DNA of 64,000 nt from JACVRW01 sp963751105 (GTDB taxonomy: Bacteria; Actinomycetota; Thermoleophilia; Solirubrobacterales; Thermoleophilaceae). Of the stretch, positions 17,821-27,294 are shown one piece after another (the stretch's first letter is position 1; every line of letters begins with the position of its first letter). The stretch is from assembly GCA_963751105.1 (NCBI GenBank), contig CAVVTG010000002.1:2170001-2234000 (forward strand). Direction: 5' to 3'. The notes under the pieces are model-generated. The model did not search any database and had not been told where the DNA came from. It saw only the letters and a program-made list of their open reading frames with translations. Made by a program: the position numbers and the translations under genes.

Positions 17821-18774
17821 CTACTCCGCGTGTTCCTGGACCTGTGCGGCCGGGTCGGCGGCCTGCACGGCATGCCCGCCGAACTGATTGCGCAGCGCGG
17901 CGTCGACCTTGGCCGCGAACTCGCCTCGGCCGCGTGACGAGTAGCGCTCGTAGAGGGCCTGGGCGATCACAGGGGTGGGCACCCTGGAGTCGATGCCCTC
18001 CTCGACGGTCCAGCGCCCCTCTCCCGAGTCCTCCACGAACGGCGCGATGGCGGAGAGCTCGTTGCCCTCCTGCTCGAAGGCCAGCGCCGCCAGCTCGCAC
18101 AGCCACGAGCGCACCACGGAGCCCTGCATCCACAGGTGCGCCACCTGGGCGTTGTCGAGCTGGTACTCGCAGGCGTTGAACAGCGCGAAGCCCTCGGCGT
18201 AGGCCTGCATCATCCCGTACTCGACGCCGTTGTGGACCATCTTCACGTAGTGCCCGGCGCCCGTCGGCCCGAAGTGGCCCCAGCCCGGCCCGTGCTCCTC
18301 GGTGTGAGGGGGTGCGAGCACGTCGAGGACCGGCGTGAGCCGCTCGACCGCCTCGTCGTGCCCCCCGACCATCATGCAGTAGCCCACCTGCAGGCCCCAC
18401 ACGCCGCCGCTCACGCCCACGTCCACGTAGTGGATCCCCTTGGGCGTCAGCGCCTCCTGTCGCGCCTTGTCGTCGGTCCACTTGGAGTTGCCGCCGTCGA
18501 TGATCGTGTCGCCGTCCTCGAGCAGCTCCGCGAGCTGGTCGACGGTGCTCTGGGTGGCATCACCCGCCGGCACCATCACCCACACCGAGCGCGGCGCGTC
18601 GAGCTTGGACACGAGGTCCTCCAGCGACGAGGCGCCGGTGGCCCCGAAGCCCTCGGTCTCGCTCACCGCCTCGGCGCTGAAGTCGAAGGTCACGCATTGG
18701 TGGTCCGAGTCGCGATGGATGCGATGAACCATGTTCGCGCCCATCTTGCCCAGCCCGACGAAGCCCAGCTGCAT
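17821..18774 (-). CDS. gnd: 6-phosphogluconate dehydrogenase, decarboxylating (short type)
   Basis: A 317-residue member of the short (about 300 residue) GndA/YqeC class, not the 470-residue dimeric class. The Rossmann motif GFVGLGKMGANMVHRI is at the N-terminus, followed by IIDGGNSKWTDD, VDVGVSGGVWG and HYVKMVHNGVEYGMMQ with the catalytic Lys and Asn. Short enzymes are often NAD-linked, but cofactor choice cannot be settled here. It makes ribulose-5-phosphate. ATG overlaps the tal-pgi stop (TGATG). Confidence 0.93.
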   Translation of the reverse strand: MQLGFVGLGKMGANMVHRIHRDSDHQCVTFDFSAEAVSETEGFGATGASSLEDLVSKLDAPRSVWVMVPAGDATQSTVDQLAELLEDGDTIIDGGNSKWTDDKARQEALTPKGIHYVDVGVSGGVWGLQVGYCMMVGGHDEAVERLTPVLDVLAPPHTEEHGPGWGHFGPTGAGHYVKMVHNGVEYGMMQAYAEGFALFNACEYQLDNAQVAHLWMQGSVVRSWLCELAALAFEQEGNELSAIAPFVEDSGEGRWTVEEGIDSRVPTPVIAQALYERYSSRGRGEFAAKVDAALRNQFGGHAVQAADPAAQVQEHAE

Positions 18775-21464
18775 CAGATCAGCCCCCTAACGGCCTCCGC
18801 GGGATCGCCGTCGAGCCGCACCTGCACAGCCGGCAGCCCGTGATCGCGCAGCGTTTGCAGGTCGCCCACGGCCTGGGCGTTCTTGAGGTGCCGGAACGAA
18901 TATCCAGCGTCCGGTATGTCCACGTCCTCGTCACCGTCGTGGATCAGCTGGAGGAACAGCCCGGTGGGCGGTCCTCCCTTGTGGAACTGGCCGGTGGAAT
19001 GGAGGAAGCGCGGCCCGTACCCGAAGGTGGTCGTGCACTTCGTCTGCTCGCGGAGCTTGACCCGCAGCTCGGTCACCGCCGCGTCGAATTCCTCCGACGG
19101 CTCCACGTAGCCCATGATCGCCACGTAGTGCGGCGGCGCCGCGCCGTCGAGCAGCTGGGACAGGTCGCCCGGGTCCAGCTCGGGCAGATCGCCGGCCTCG
19201 AGCACCTTGTTGGTGTTGTCCTTGGCCTCCTGCACGTTGGGCTGGTTGAACGGGTTGATGCCCAACACCCAGCCCGCCACCGCCACGGCGAACTCGGCGA
19301 AGAAGAACACGCGGCCGAGGTCCTCGGCGCCGCGGTGGGAGAGCTTGAGCACCGACTGGCCGGCACGAGCCAGCGCCTCCACGCCGGCGGCCAGTTCCTC
19401 GTCGCCGGCATCCTCGTTGGCCAGGTGCACGAACAAGCGGTCGTCGCCGTACTCCTCCGGGGCGCCAACCGGCTCGCCCGCCACCGGGAGCACGCCCTTG
19501 CCCTCCTTGCCGGTGGACTCGGCGATCAGCTGCTCGACCCACAGGCCGAAGCTGGCCACCGGATCGTCCACCACGAAACCCGCCTTGTCGCGGCCCTGCA
19601 GCGCAAGCGCCCCCACCGCCACCCCGAGCCACAGCCCGGAGTTCGACTCGGGCGCGGGGCTCTGGCAGTTCTGCTCCGCCACCTGGGCGCCCTTGAGCAG
19701 CGCCCCGATGTCGATGCCCGCCAGCGCGGCGGGCACCAGCCCGAAATGGGAGAGCACCGAGTAGCGCCCGCCGATGTTGGGATCCGCTTCGAACACTCGC
19801 CGGAAGCCCCGCTGCTTGGCCTCCTCGACCAGCGAGCTGCCCGGGTCGGTCACCGCACAGAAGTGGCTGCCGTTGCGGCCGCAGCGCTCGTAGAAGTAGC
19901 GCATCTGGGAGAGCGTCTCGATCGTGCCGCCCGACTTCGAGGAGACCACGAACATGGTCTTGTCGAGATCGATGCTGCGCTCGGCGTCGAGGATGGCTCC
20001 AGGGTCGGTGGAGTCGAGCACGTGCAGGGTCAGGCCGGACGCGTCGGGGAAGCTGCGGCGCAGCACCTCCGGCCCCAGGCTCGAGCCGCCCATGCCCAGC
20101 AGCACCGCGTACTCGAGGCCCGCGGTGCGGCATTCCTCGGCGAAGCCCTCGAGATCGGCCACCTGGTCGAGCATCGCGTCGGAGATCGTGAGCCAGCCCA
20201 GCCGGTCGGCGATCTCCGGGGTGCCCTCGGGCGCCCACAGCGTGGCGTCCTTGCGCCAGATGCGCCGGACCACGTCCTCCTTCCCGGCGCGCTCGATCTG
20301 CTCGGCGATCAGCGGCTCGAGCTCGTCCGGGATCGAGGAGGAGATGGTGGGCGGCCGCTTCGTGACCGCCGCCTCGCGTGCCGACTCCACGCCCCGGATC
20401 AGCTCGTCGAATGGCTCCACGAACTTCTCGATGCCCTCGCGCAGCAGGGTGTCGGTGACGTCGCTCATGTCGATGCCGGCATCGGCCAGCTCGCCGAGGT
20501 CGTCGGAAGGGTCACGGTCGGCCGTGGCACCGTCGAACGACGATTGGTCGGCCGTGGCGTGCAGCGTGGCCATCGGCATCGTGTTGACCGTGTGCGGCGC
20601 CACCAGCTCGTCCACGTACAGCGTGTCCGGGTACTTGGGGTTCTTCACGCCGGTGGACGCCCACAGCGGGCGCTGCACCGGGGCGCCCGCGTCCAGCAGC
20701 CGGGCGAAGCGCTCGCCCAGGAAGATCTCCTTGAAGCGCATGTAGGCCTCGCGCGCGTTGGCCACGCCGGCGCGGCCCTGGAGGTCGGTCCGCCCGAGCT
20801 CCTCGAGGCGACGATCGACCTCGGTGTCCACCCGCGATACGAAGAAGCTCGCCACCGAGTGCACGTCCATCGACTTGCCCTCGTCCAGGCGCCGCTCCAT
20901 GCCGCGGATGTAGCGCTCGGTGACGGCCACGTAGGACTCGACCTTGAACAGCAGGGTCACGTTCACGTTGATGCCGTCGTGGATGGCTTCCTCGATGGCG
21001 GGCAGGCCCTCCTCGGTGCCCGGGATCTTGATCATGGCGTTGGGCCGGTCCACCCGCTCCCAGAACGAGCGCGCCTCGGCGAGGGAGCCCTCGGTGTCGT
21101 GGGCCAGCGACGGGGAGACCTCGAGCGAGACGAAGCCGTCGGCCCCTCCCGCCTCGTTCCACACCGGCCTCAGCAGGTCGGCGGCGAGCTGCACGTCCTT
21201 GATGGCCAGGCGCTCGAAGATCTGTCCCGCGTCGAGGCCCTCGCCGGAGAGCTCGCGCAGGTCGTCGTCGTAGTCGTCCGAGCCGAGGATCGCCTTCTCG
21301 AAGATGGCGGGGTTCGAGGTCATCCCGCGCAGCGAGTACTCGTCCACCAGCTGCTGCAGCTCCCCACCGGTGATCAGGGTCCGGCGGATCTGGTCGAGCC
21401 AGACGCTCACCCCCGCCTCCGTCAGCGCCGCAAGGCGCTCGTTGACCGGTGCGCCGATGCTCAT
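18774..21464 (-). CDS. Bifunctional transaldolase / glucose-6-phosphate isomerase
   Basis: An 896-residue fusion. Residues 1 to about 365 are a transaldolase (GMTSNPAIFEKAI near the start; Schiff-base Lys in NAMIKIPGTEEG; WASTGVKNPKYPDTLYV). Residues about 380-896 are a phosphoglucose isomerase (LGMGGSSLGPEVLRRSFP, VSSKSGGTIETLSQ, GINPFNQPNVQEAKDNTNK). One polypeptide thus links the non-oxidative pentose phosphate branch to glucose-6-phosphate regeneration. Such fusions are known in several bacterial lineages. The gene starts 10 bases after tkt and overlaps gnd. Confidence 0.95.
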   Translation of the reverse strand: MSIGAPVNERLAALTEAGVSVWLDQIRRTLITGGELQQLVDEYSLRGMTSNPAIFEKAILGSDDYDDDLRELSGEGLDAGQIFERLAIKDVQLAADLLRPVWNEAGGADGFVSLEVSPSLAHDTEGSLAEARSFWERVDRPNAMIKIPGTEEGLPAIEEAIHDGINVNVTLLFKVESYVAVTERYIRGMERRLDEGKSMDVHSVASFFVSRVDTEVDRRLEELGRTDLQGRAGVANAREAYMRFKEIFLGERFARLLDAGAPVQRPLWASTGVKNPKYPDTLYVDELVAPHTVNTMPMATLHATADQSSFDGATADRDPSDDLGELADAGIDMSDVTDTLLREGIEKFVEPFDELIRGVESAREAAVTKRPPTISSSIPDELEPLIAEQIERAGKEDVVRRIWRKDATLWAPEGTPEIADRLGWLTISDAMLDQVADLEGFAEECRTAGLEYAVLLGMGGSSLGPEVLRRSFPDASGLTLHVLDSTDPGAILDAERSIDLDKTMFVVSSKSGGTIETLSQMRYFYERCGRNGSHFCAVTDPGSSLVEEAKQRGFRRVFEADPNIGGRYSVLSHFGLVPAALAGIDIGALLKGAQVAEQNCQSPAPESNSGLWLGVAVGALALQGRDKAGFVVDDPVASFGLWVEQLIAESTGKEGKGVLPVAGEPVGAPEEYGDDRLFVHLANEDAGDEELAAGVEALARAGQSVLKLSHRGAEDLGRVFFFAEFAVAVAGWVLGINPFNQPNVQEAKDNTNKVLEAGDLPELDPGDLSQLLDGAAPPHYVAIMGYVEPSEEFDAAVTELRVKLREQTKCTTTFGYGPRFLHSTGQFHKGGPPTGLFLQLIHDGDEDVDIPDAGYSFRHLKNAQAVGDLQTLRDHGLPAVQVRLDGDPAEAVRGLI

Positions 21465-21474
21465 GGTGCTCCTC

Positions 21475-23505
21475 TCAGCCTCGCGCCGCCGCGACGCGCT
21501 CGATCACCGAGCGGCCGGCCTCGGCGATCTTGTCGGGGGTGATGCCGAAGTGCTCGTAGACGTCCTTGTAGGGACCCGACTCTCCGAACGTGGTCATGCC
21601 CACGAAGGCGCCGTCGGGGCCGATCCAGCGGTCCCAGCCGAACGGGCTGGCCGCCTCCACCGCCACCCGGGCGCGGACGCCGGGGGGCAGCACCTCGTCG
21701 CGGTAGGCCTCGTCGGCCTCGGTGAAGGTGTCCATGCAGGGCATCGACACCACCCGCGTAGCCACCCCAGCGCCCTCGAGGCTCTCCGCGGCCTCCATGG
21801 CCAGCGACACCTCCGAGCCCGTCGAGATGAGGATCAGATCGGGCTCCGTGCCGTTCGATCCCTCACGCAGCACGTAGGCGCCGCGCTCGATGGCGTCGTC
21901 GGGGACCGTGTCGGGGTCGATCACCGGCAGGTCCTGCCGCGACAGCGCGAACGCGGTCGGATGGTCGGTCTGGCGCAGCGCGAAACGCCACCCGAGCGCG
22001 GTCTCGTTGGCGTCCGCCGGACGGACGACGTTGAGGCGCGGCATCGCCCGCAGGCCGGCGAGCTGCTCGATCGGCTGGTGGGTCGGGCCGTCCTCGCCCA
22101 GCCCGATGGAGTCGTGGGTGAACACCCAGATCGAGGGCAGCTCCTGTAGGGCAGCCAGCCGCATCGCGCCGCGCATGTAGTCGGAGAAGATGAGGAAGGT
22201 GCTGCCATAGCCGCGGAAGCCGTGGATGGTCAGCCCGTTGACGATCGCTCCCATGCCGTGCTCGCGCACCCCGAAACGCAGGTTGCGCCCCTCGAAGTGC
22301 CCGCGCTCGACGTCGCCGGCGCCGTCTATGTCGGTGTTGGTCGAGGTGGCCAGGTCGGCCGCGCCGCCGGTGAGGTTGGGCACGGCCTTGGCCGCCCACT
22401 GCACGGCCTTGCCCGACGCCTTGCGGGTGGCGATCTCCTCTCCCGCGTCGAAGCGCGGCAGATCGGCGTCGAAGTTCTCGGGCATGCGGCCGTTGGCCAT
22501 GTCCTCGAACGTGCCCGCCTCCTCGGCGTGGCTGTCGCGGTAGTCGCCGAAGCGCCGGTCCCAGTCCTCGTTCTGCTCGCGGCCCCGGTCGCAGACCTCG
22601 CGGAAGTGGGCGAGCGCGTCCTCAGGCACCAGGAACTGGGCGTCAGGATCCCAGCCGTAGAACTCCTTGGTCTCGCGCACGTTCTCCTCGCCCAGAGGGG
22701 AGCCATGCGCCTTCGAGGTGTCCTGCAGCGGGCTGCCGTAGCCGATGTGCGAGCGCACCATGATCAGCGACGGCCGGTCCTCCACGGCCATCGCCTCGCG
22801 GGTGGCACGCTCGAGGGTCTCCACCGAGAGGTCCTCGCCCACGTCGAGCACGTGCCAGCCGTAGGCCTCATATCGGGCGCCCACGTCCTCGGTCATGACC
22901 ACGTCCACCTCGCTGGCCAGCTGGATGTGGTTGTTGTCGTAGAAGGTGATCAGGCGCCCGAGCCCCCAGTGCCCGGCCAGGGAAGAGGCCTCCGAGGCCA
23001 CTCCCTCCTGGATGTCGCCGTCGCTGGCGATGACGAACGTGTGGTGGTCGACGATCTCGTTGTCGGGGCGGTTGAAGCGCGCGGCCATCATCCGCTCGGC
23101 CAGCGCCAGGCCCACCGACATCGACAGGCCCTGGCCGAGCGGTCCGGTGGTGGCCTCGATGCCGGGGGTGTACTTGCGCTCCGGATGGCCCGCCGTGGGC
23201 CAGTCGACCTGGCGGAAATGCTTGATGTCGTCCAGCGTGAGCGGGTAGCCAGTGAGGTAGAGCATCGAATAGAGCAGAATCGACGCGTGGCCCGCCGACA
23301 GCACGAAGCGGTCGCGGTCGGGCCAGTCCGGATTGGCCGGGTTGTGACGCATCACGCGGGTGAACAGCGTGTAGGCGAGCGGCGCCAGGGCCATCGCGGT
23401 GCCGGGATGGCCCGAGTTCGCCTTCTGCACCGCGTCCATCGCGAGCGTGCGGATCGTGTTGATGCTGAGTTCTTCGAGCTGCGAGCTCGCGGTGCTGGTT
23501 GTCAT
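21475..23505 (-). CDS. tkt: Transketolase
   Basis: A 676-residue TPP enzyme with the expected features: SGHPGTAMALAPLAYTLF, the TPP/Mg motif ASDGDIQEG ... FYDNNHIQL, the central FGVREHGMGAIVNG block, and THDSIGLGEDGPTHQPIEQ. It moves two-carbon units between sugar phosphates. ATG 23503-23505 overlaps the glucokinase stop (ATGA). It is the second gene of the operon, so kinase and pathway enzymes are coupled. Confidence 0.97.
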   Translation of the reverse strand: MTTSTASSQLEELSINTIRTLAMDAVQKANSGHPGTAMALAPLAYTLFTRVMRHNPANPDWPDRDRFVLSAGHASILLYSMLYLTGYPLTLDDIKHFRQVDWPTAGHPERKYTPGIEATTGPLGQGLSMSVGLALAERMMAARFNRPDNEIVDHHTFVIASDGDIQEGVASEASSLAGHWGLGRLITFYDNNHIQLASEVDVVMTEDVGARYEAYGWHVLDVGEDLSVETLERATREAMAVEDRPSLIMVRSHIGYGSPLQDTSKAHGSPLGEENVRETKEFYGWDPDAQFLVPEDALAHFREVCDRGREQNEDWDRRFGDYRDSHAEEAGTFEDMANGRMPENFDADLPRFDAGEEIATRKASGKAVQWAAKAVPNLTGGAADLATSTNTDIDGAGDVERGHFEGRNLRFGVREHGMGAIVNGLTIHGFRGYGSTFLIFSDYMRGAMRLAALQELPSIWVFTHDSIGLGEDGPTHQPIEQLAGLRAMPRLNVVRPADANETALGWRFALRQTDHPTAFALSRQDLPVIDPDTVPDDAIERGAYVLREGSNGTEPDLILISTGSEVSLAMEAAESLEGAGVATRVVSMPCMDTFTEADEAYRDEVLPPGVRARVAVEAASPFGWDRWIGPDGAFVGMTTFGESGPYKDVYEHFGITPDKIAEAGRSVIERVAAARG

Positions 23506-24497
23506 GCGCCTTCCTCGATTACCGATGTCTTGGCTTGTCCAGTGTCCCGAATCTCGTGGGCGGCGAGCAACCCCGCTCCGATCACCCCGGCGTCGGCCCC
23601 ACCCTCGGCGAGCGACACGGTGGTCCGGCGCCAGAGCGCCGGCAGCGCGCGGTTGCTCGCCTCAGCTACGGCACGGTCCAGATAGAGGCCCGATGCCCGG
23701 GACAGTCCGCCTCCTACCACCACGTGCTCGGGCTCGAACACGTTGACGTACCCGGCGATGGCCACCCCCAGCATGCGGGCGAAGCGGTCGAACAGCAGCT
23801 GAGCGTCGGGATCCCCCTCCTCGGCCACGCGCACGAGCTCCGGGCCCGACACGCGCCCGTCACGCCCGAGTGCTCTGGCCAGCCGGCTGTCGGGCTTGTC
23901 GGTGGCCAGCTCGGTGGCGTCGCGCTCGAGCGCCTGACCCGAGCAGTACGCCTCGATGCAGCCGCTGTTGGGGCAGTTGCCGGGGCAGGGCGGGCCGTCG
24001 GGACTGAGGGTGAAGTGGCCGAGCTCGGCGCCCAGGCCGTGCGCGCCGCGGAAGATGCGCTTGTCGATCACGACGCCGCCGCCCACGCCCGTGCCGAGCG
24101 TGAGCATCACGAGGCTGTCCGAGCCGATGATCTCCGCCTCGGCCAGCGCGGCGACGTTGGCGTCGTTGTCCACGAACACGGGCACTCCGAAGCGCCGGCC
24201 CAGCTCGTCGCGCAACGACACGCCGGTGAGAGGGATGTTCACGCTCGTCTCGACGGTGCCGGTGGCGTAGTCGATCTGGGAAGGGACGCCGACACCGATG
24301 GCCGCGGGCGAGCCGGCCTCCGCGGAGGCCTCGCGCACGGTGTGCTCCAGCCCGTCGAGCAGCGCCGAGGTGCTGGCCAGCTCGGTGGGACGCTCCACGC
24401 GGTGGCTGAGCTCGGCGCCGCGCACCGCCCCCACGGCGATCTTGGTACCCCCCACGTCCACGCCGAGTACAGGCTGCTCTGAATCCACCGGCGGCAT
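23502..24497 (-). CDS. ROK-family glucokinase
   Basis: A ROK kinase of 331 residues from ATG 24495-24497. It shows the ATP-binding motif LGVDVGGTKIAVGAV, the catalytic Asp in VFVDNDANVAALAEA, TLGTGVGGGVV, and a Cys-rich metal site CPGNCPNSGCIEAYCSG. Glucose or glucose-like phosphorylation is the likely reaction, since the gene heads the pentose phosphate operon. The start is uncertain: GTG at 24524 is upstream and a GTG three codons downstream follows an AGGA. The promoter must lie in the repeat-rich region 24.5-24.8 kb. Confidence 0.9.
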   Translation of the reverse strand: MPPVDSEQPVLGVDVGGTKIAVGAVRGAELSHRVERPTELASTSALLDGLEHTVREASAEAGSPAAIGVGVPSQIDYATGTVETSVNIPLTGVSLRDELGRRFGVPVFVDNDANVAALAEAEIIGSDSLVMLTLGTGVGGGVVIDKRIFRGAHGLGAELGHFTLSPDGPPCPGNCPNSGCIEAYCSGQALERDATELATDKPDSRLARALGRDGRVSGPELVRVAEEGDPDAQLLFDRFARMLGVAIAGYVNVFEPEHVVVGGGLSRASGLYLDRAVAEASNRALPALWRRTTVSLAEGGADAGVIGAGLLAAHEIRDTGQAKTSVIEEGA

Positions 24498-24524
24498 TCC
24501 TACCACGTAACGTGCGCGGTTCAC

Positions 24525-24862
24525 CCGGGGGAATTACACGAGCGCAACCTGCGACCAGTGCGCCGCTGCCTCGCGTAGCCACCGGCGAGGTGCGCCCGAG
24601 TCGTTGAATGGGCGTCTGACGAGTTGTGCCCCCCATACGGGCACTAAGTCGTCGGACGCCCTCGTGAGCGCGGCGCCGGCTCGGGCGGACCGTAGTCCGA
24701 CGGAGGGGGTTTGACGACTTGTTCATCTAAGCGGCGGGTTTCGCGTCAGACCCCCCGGGGGCACCGTGACCACCCGAGCTCACCCCCTTCCCCAGCCAAT
24801 CGGGCACGCCCCGAAGCGCGGCTCCGGCCCGAGCGGAGCGAGACAGGGCTCCGGAGCGCTCG
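24525..24862. repeat. Intergenic repeat cluster between divergent kinases
   Basis: This 338-base gap has no convincing gene. It holds a 52-nt hairpin at 24610-24661 (arms GGGCGTCTGACGA and TCGTCGGACGCCC), a second imperfect inverted repeat at about 24696-24760 (GGGGGTTTGACG with CGTCAGACCCCC) and one copy of the TTGGCTGGGGAAGGGG core on the minus strand at 24784-24799. Hairpin arms match those between ctaB and GH15. The region must also contain the promoters of both divergent ROK genes; no clear -35/-10 pair was recognised. Confidence 0.75.
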
Positions 24863-25858
24863 ATGACATACCCTCTCCCGGCGATGAGGGCAGGTATCGA
24901 CCTCGGCGGCACCAAGATCCAGGCGGTGATCATCGACGACGATGGCGCCGTCAAGGGCCAGGAGCGCCTGCCCACTCCCACCAGCGGCGGACCGGCGGAC
25001 GTGGCCGAGGCCATGGCCGAGGCGGTGCGGGCCGCGGCCGGGCAGGCCGGCGTGGAGACCGGCGACCTGCGCGGCGTCGGTGTGGGCTCACCGGGAGTGA
25101 TCGACGCCCGCCGGGGCATCGTGTCGAGTGCCCGCAACCTGCCCGACTGGGAGGGCTCCTTCGAGCTGGGCCAGGCGCTCAAGGACGCGCTGGGACCGCG
25201 GGTCAGGCTCGACAACGACGTGAACGTGGCCACGGACGCCGAGTTCGAGCTCGGGGCGGGGCAGCCCTACAAGTCGCTGCTCGGCGTGTTCTGGGGGACC
25301 GGCGTGGGCGGCGGCATCATCCTGCGCGGGCGCCCCTGGGTGGGCCGCGGCGCGGCGGCGGAGATCGGCCACGTGTGCGTGCAGATGGACGGGGCCCGCT
25401 GCCCGTGTGGGCGGCGGGGCTGCGTGGAGGCCTACGCGGGCCGGGGCGCCATGGAGGCGCGCGCGCGACACCGGCACGACAAGGGCCACAAGACGGACCT
25501 GTTCAAGATCATGGAGAAGCGCGACCGCGACCGGTTGACCAGCGGGATCTGGGCTCGCGCGCTCGACCACGGCGACAAGCTGGCCGAGAAGCTGCTGGAC
25601 GAGGCGGTGGACGCCCTCGGCGCCGGGGTGGCCTCCACGCTCAACGTGCTCGACGTGGACGCGGTGATCCTCGGCGGCGGGCTCGGGCTGCGCCTCGGCG
25701 AGCCCTATCGCGACCGGATCGAGAAGGCGATGATGCCCCACCTGTTCGCCAGCGACAATCCGCCACCCTTGCTGATGGCGGAGCTCGGGGACCTCGGTGG
25801 CGCCATCGGCGCGGCGCTGCTGGTCAAGGTGCGCTCGGGAGCGCGCGCAGCAGCCTGA
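24863..25858 (+). CDS. ROK-family sugar kinase
   Basis: A second ROK kinase, 331 residues, with IDLGGTKIQAVIID, the catalytic-site segment RLDNDVNVATDAEFEL, WGTGVGGGIILRG, the EIGHVCVQMDG block and the Zn-binding CPCGRRGCVEAYAG. It differs enough from the operon glucokinase to suggest another sugar or another regulation. GGAG at 24853-24856, six bases before ATG 24863, supports that start over ATG 24884, which lacks a ribosome site. It stands alone, convergent with the patatin gene. Confidence 0.88.
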   Translation: MTYPLPAMRAGIDLGGTKIQAVIIDDDGAVKGQERLPTPTSGGPADVAEAMAEAVRAAAGQAGVETGDLRGVGVGSPGVIDARRGIVSSARNLPDWEGSFELGQALKDALGPRVRLDNDVNVATDAEFELGAGQPYKSLLGVFWGTGVGGGIILRGRPWVGRGAAAEIGHVCVQMDGARCPCGRRGCVEAYAGRGAMEARARHRHDKGHKTDLFKIMEKRDRDRLTSGIWARALDHGDKLAEKLLDEAVDALGAGVASTLNVLDVDAVILGGGLGLRLGEPYRDRIEKAMMPHLFASDNPPPLLMAELGDLGGAIGAALLVKVRSGARAAA

Positions 25859-25864
25859 GGGCGC

Positions 25865-26983
25865 TCACAGCCCGGTCTCCGGATAGGGAAAGCCGGCCGG
25901 GCGGGCCGCCGCCGGGTCGAGGTGCTTTCGCAGCCCCGCGTCGCCCACCGCGTAGCCCCAGTTGATCAGCCTCTCCTGCACCTCCTCGCTCAGTGACTCC
26001 AGGCGGGTGGGCAGCTCCGCGAGGGCGAGCGTGCGGTCGAGGGGGGCCGGCAGCGCGTCGGGCAGGGCGTAGTCGCGGATGTCGCTGCGGATGCCCACGT
26101 AGACGCCGTCGCGCGCGCCGCCGCGCAGCCCCTCGATCACCTGCTGCTTTCGCAGCGCCCGCACCTGGTTGTCGATCACCCGCAGCACGCGCAGCATGTG
26201 GCGCGGCCAGTCACCCTCGGGTCGCTCCTCGGCGGCCATGCGGCCGCCGGCGTCGGACACGATCAGCGTTCGGCAGCGCTTCCAGGCCGTCTCCAGCCCG
26301 AGGTTGTCGTACACGCCCCCGTCCGAGAGCACGAGCTCCGAGCGATGCTCGGGGGTGGCCAGGTCGCAGCCGTCGGCGTCGAGCCAGCGCCCGGGATCGG
26401 GGCGCAGGCGGTGGGGCGACAGGACCGGCGGGAAGGCAGAGGAGCACGCCACTGCGACGGCGAGGGGGATCTGGTCGTCCGCCAGCCAGCCCACCCGCCA
26501 GTCCTTCACGCCCTCGCGCTCGAAGCGGGCCAGCGCCCCGGTGCCGACGTTGGTCGCGTTGATGACGAAGTCCGGGCGCGCGGGCAGGTCGGCGAGCACC
26601 GCCGGGCCGACGACGAAGTCACGGTAGGCCGCCACCACCTTGTCCGAGATCGAGCCCGGCAGGAGGGTGCCCTCGAGCACCGCGGTCCAGTCGAGGTTGC
26701 GCCGGGCCAGCCCGCGAACGGGGGCCACCACCCGCTCCTGGAAGTCGCCGTCCCACCCGAGCGCGAGGACGGCCGCCGTGATCGATCCGCCGGACACGCT
26801 CGACACGCGGTCGATGCGCTCGAGCCAGCCGGCCTCCTTCAGCCGCCAGATCACGCCGAGGTGGAACAGCATCGCGCGGAAGCCTCCGCCGGACAGGCAG
26901 AGCGCGACCCCGGTCTCCGGTTCCTCCCCGGTGTCGGTCGGGATCGCCCGGACGGGCGAGTTCAGATCGAGAACTGTGCCCAC
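25865..26983 (-). CDS. Patatin-like phospholipase
   Basis: A 372-residue patatin-domain protein. The glycine-rich oxyanion loop is LCLSGGGFRAMLFHLG, the nucleophile elbow is VSSVSGGSITAA (G-x-S-x-G-like, Ser dyad) and the catalytic Asp is in VLSDGGVYDNLG. It is a Ser-Asp acyl hydrolase acting on lipids. No signal peptide is evident, so it is probably cytoplasmic or membrane-peripheral. The C-terminal 100 residues (RVIDNQVRALRKQQVIEGL) are helical as in bacterial RssA-type relatives. The physiological substrate is unknown. Confidence 0.88.
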   Translation of the reverse strand: MGTVLDLNSPVRAIPTDTGEEPETGVALCLSGGGFRAMLFHLGVIWRLKEAGWLERIDRVSSVSGGSITAAVLALGWDGDFQERVVAPVRGLARRNLDWTAVLEGTLLPGSISDKVVAAYRDFVVGPAVLADLPARPDFVINATNVGTGALARFEREGVKDWRVGWLADDQIPLAVAVACSSAFPPVLSPHRLRPDPGRWLDADGCDLATPEHRSELVLSDGGVYDNLGLETAWKRCRTLIVSDAGGRMAAEERPEGDWPRHMLRVLRVIDNQVRALRKQQVIEGLRGGARDGVYVGIRSDIRDYALPDALPAPLDRTLALAELPTRLESLSEEVQERLINWGYAVGDAGLRKHLDPAAARPAGFPYPETGL

Positions 26984-27016
26984 AACGAATGGCCGCGAGC
27001 CTAACCGCTCAGCCGC

Positions 27017-27253
27017 CTATCCCGAACCCCTCCGGGCCCGGAAGCCGGCCAGCAGCCGCTCACGCGTCGCCGGGTTCAGCGACTCCTCGCGCTGTTGTCC
27101 CAGCCTGGCGATGGTGGCGCGCATCTGGTCCACGTACGCGCGGCAGTACGGACATTCCGCCAGGTGCGACTCGAAGAGGCGCCGATCGGCCTCGGGCAGC
27201 GTTCCCTCGACGTAGTCGGTGATCCGGTCGACCAGCTCGCGGCAGGTCATCAC
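27017..27253 (-). CDS. Zinc-finger anti-sigma-like small protein
   Basis: A 78-residue protein with an N-terminal TCRELVDRITDYVEGTLPE and the H-x3-C-x2-C site in FESHLAECPYCRAYVDQM, the putative zinc-finger (zf-HC2/ZAS) pattern of anti-sigma factors. There is no membrane segment, so it would be a soluble sensor of the RsrA type. It lacks an adjacent ECF sigma gene, the usual partner. It follows the DsbA-like gene by 41 bases on the same strand, which is compatible with a thiol/redox theme. Confidence 0.75.
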   Translation of the reverse strand: MMTCRELVDRITDYVEGTLPEADRRLFESHLAECPYCRAYVDQMRATIARLGQQREESLNPATRERLLAGFRARRGSG

Positions 27254-27294
27254 CGCTGAGTCCCCGGTAGGCCCCGGGCGTTACGGACCGGTCG

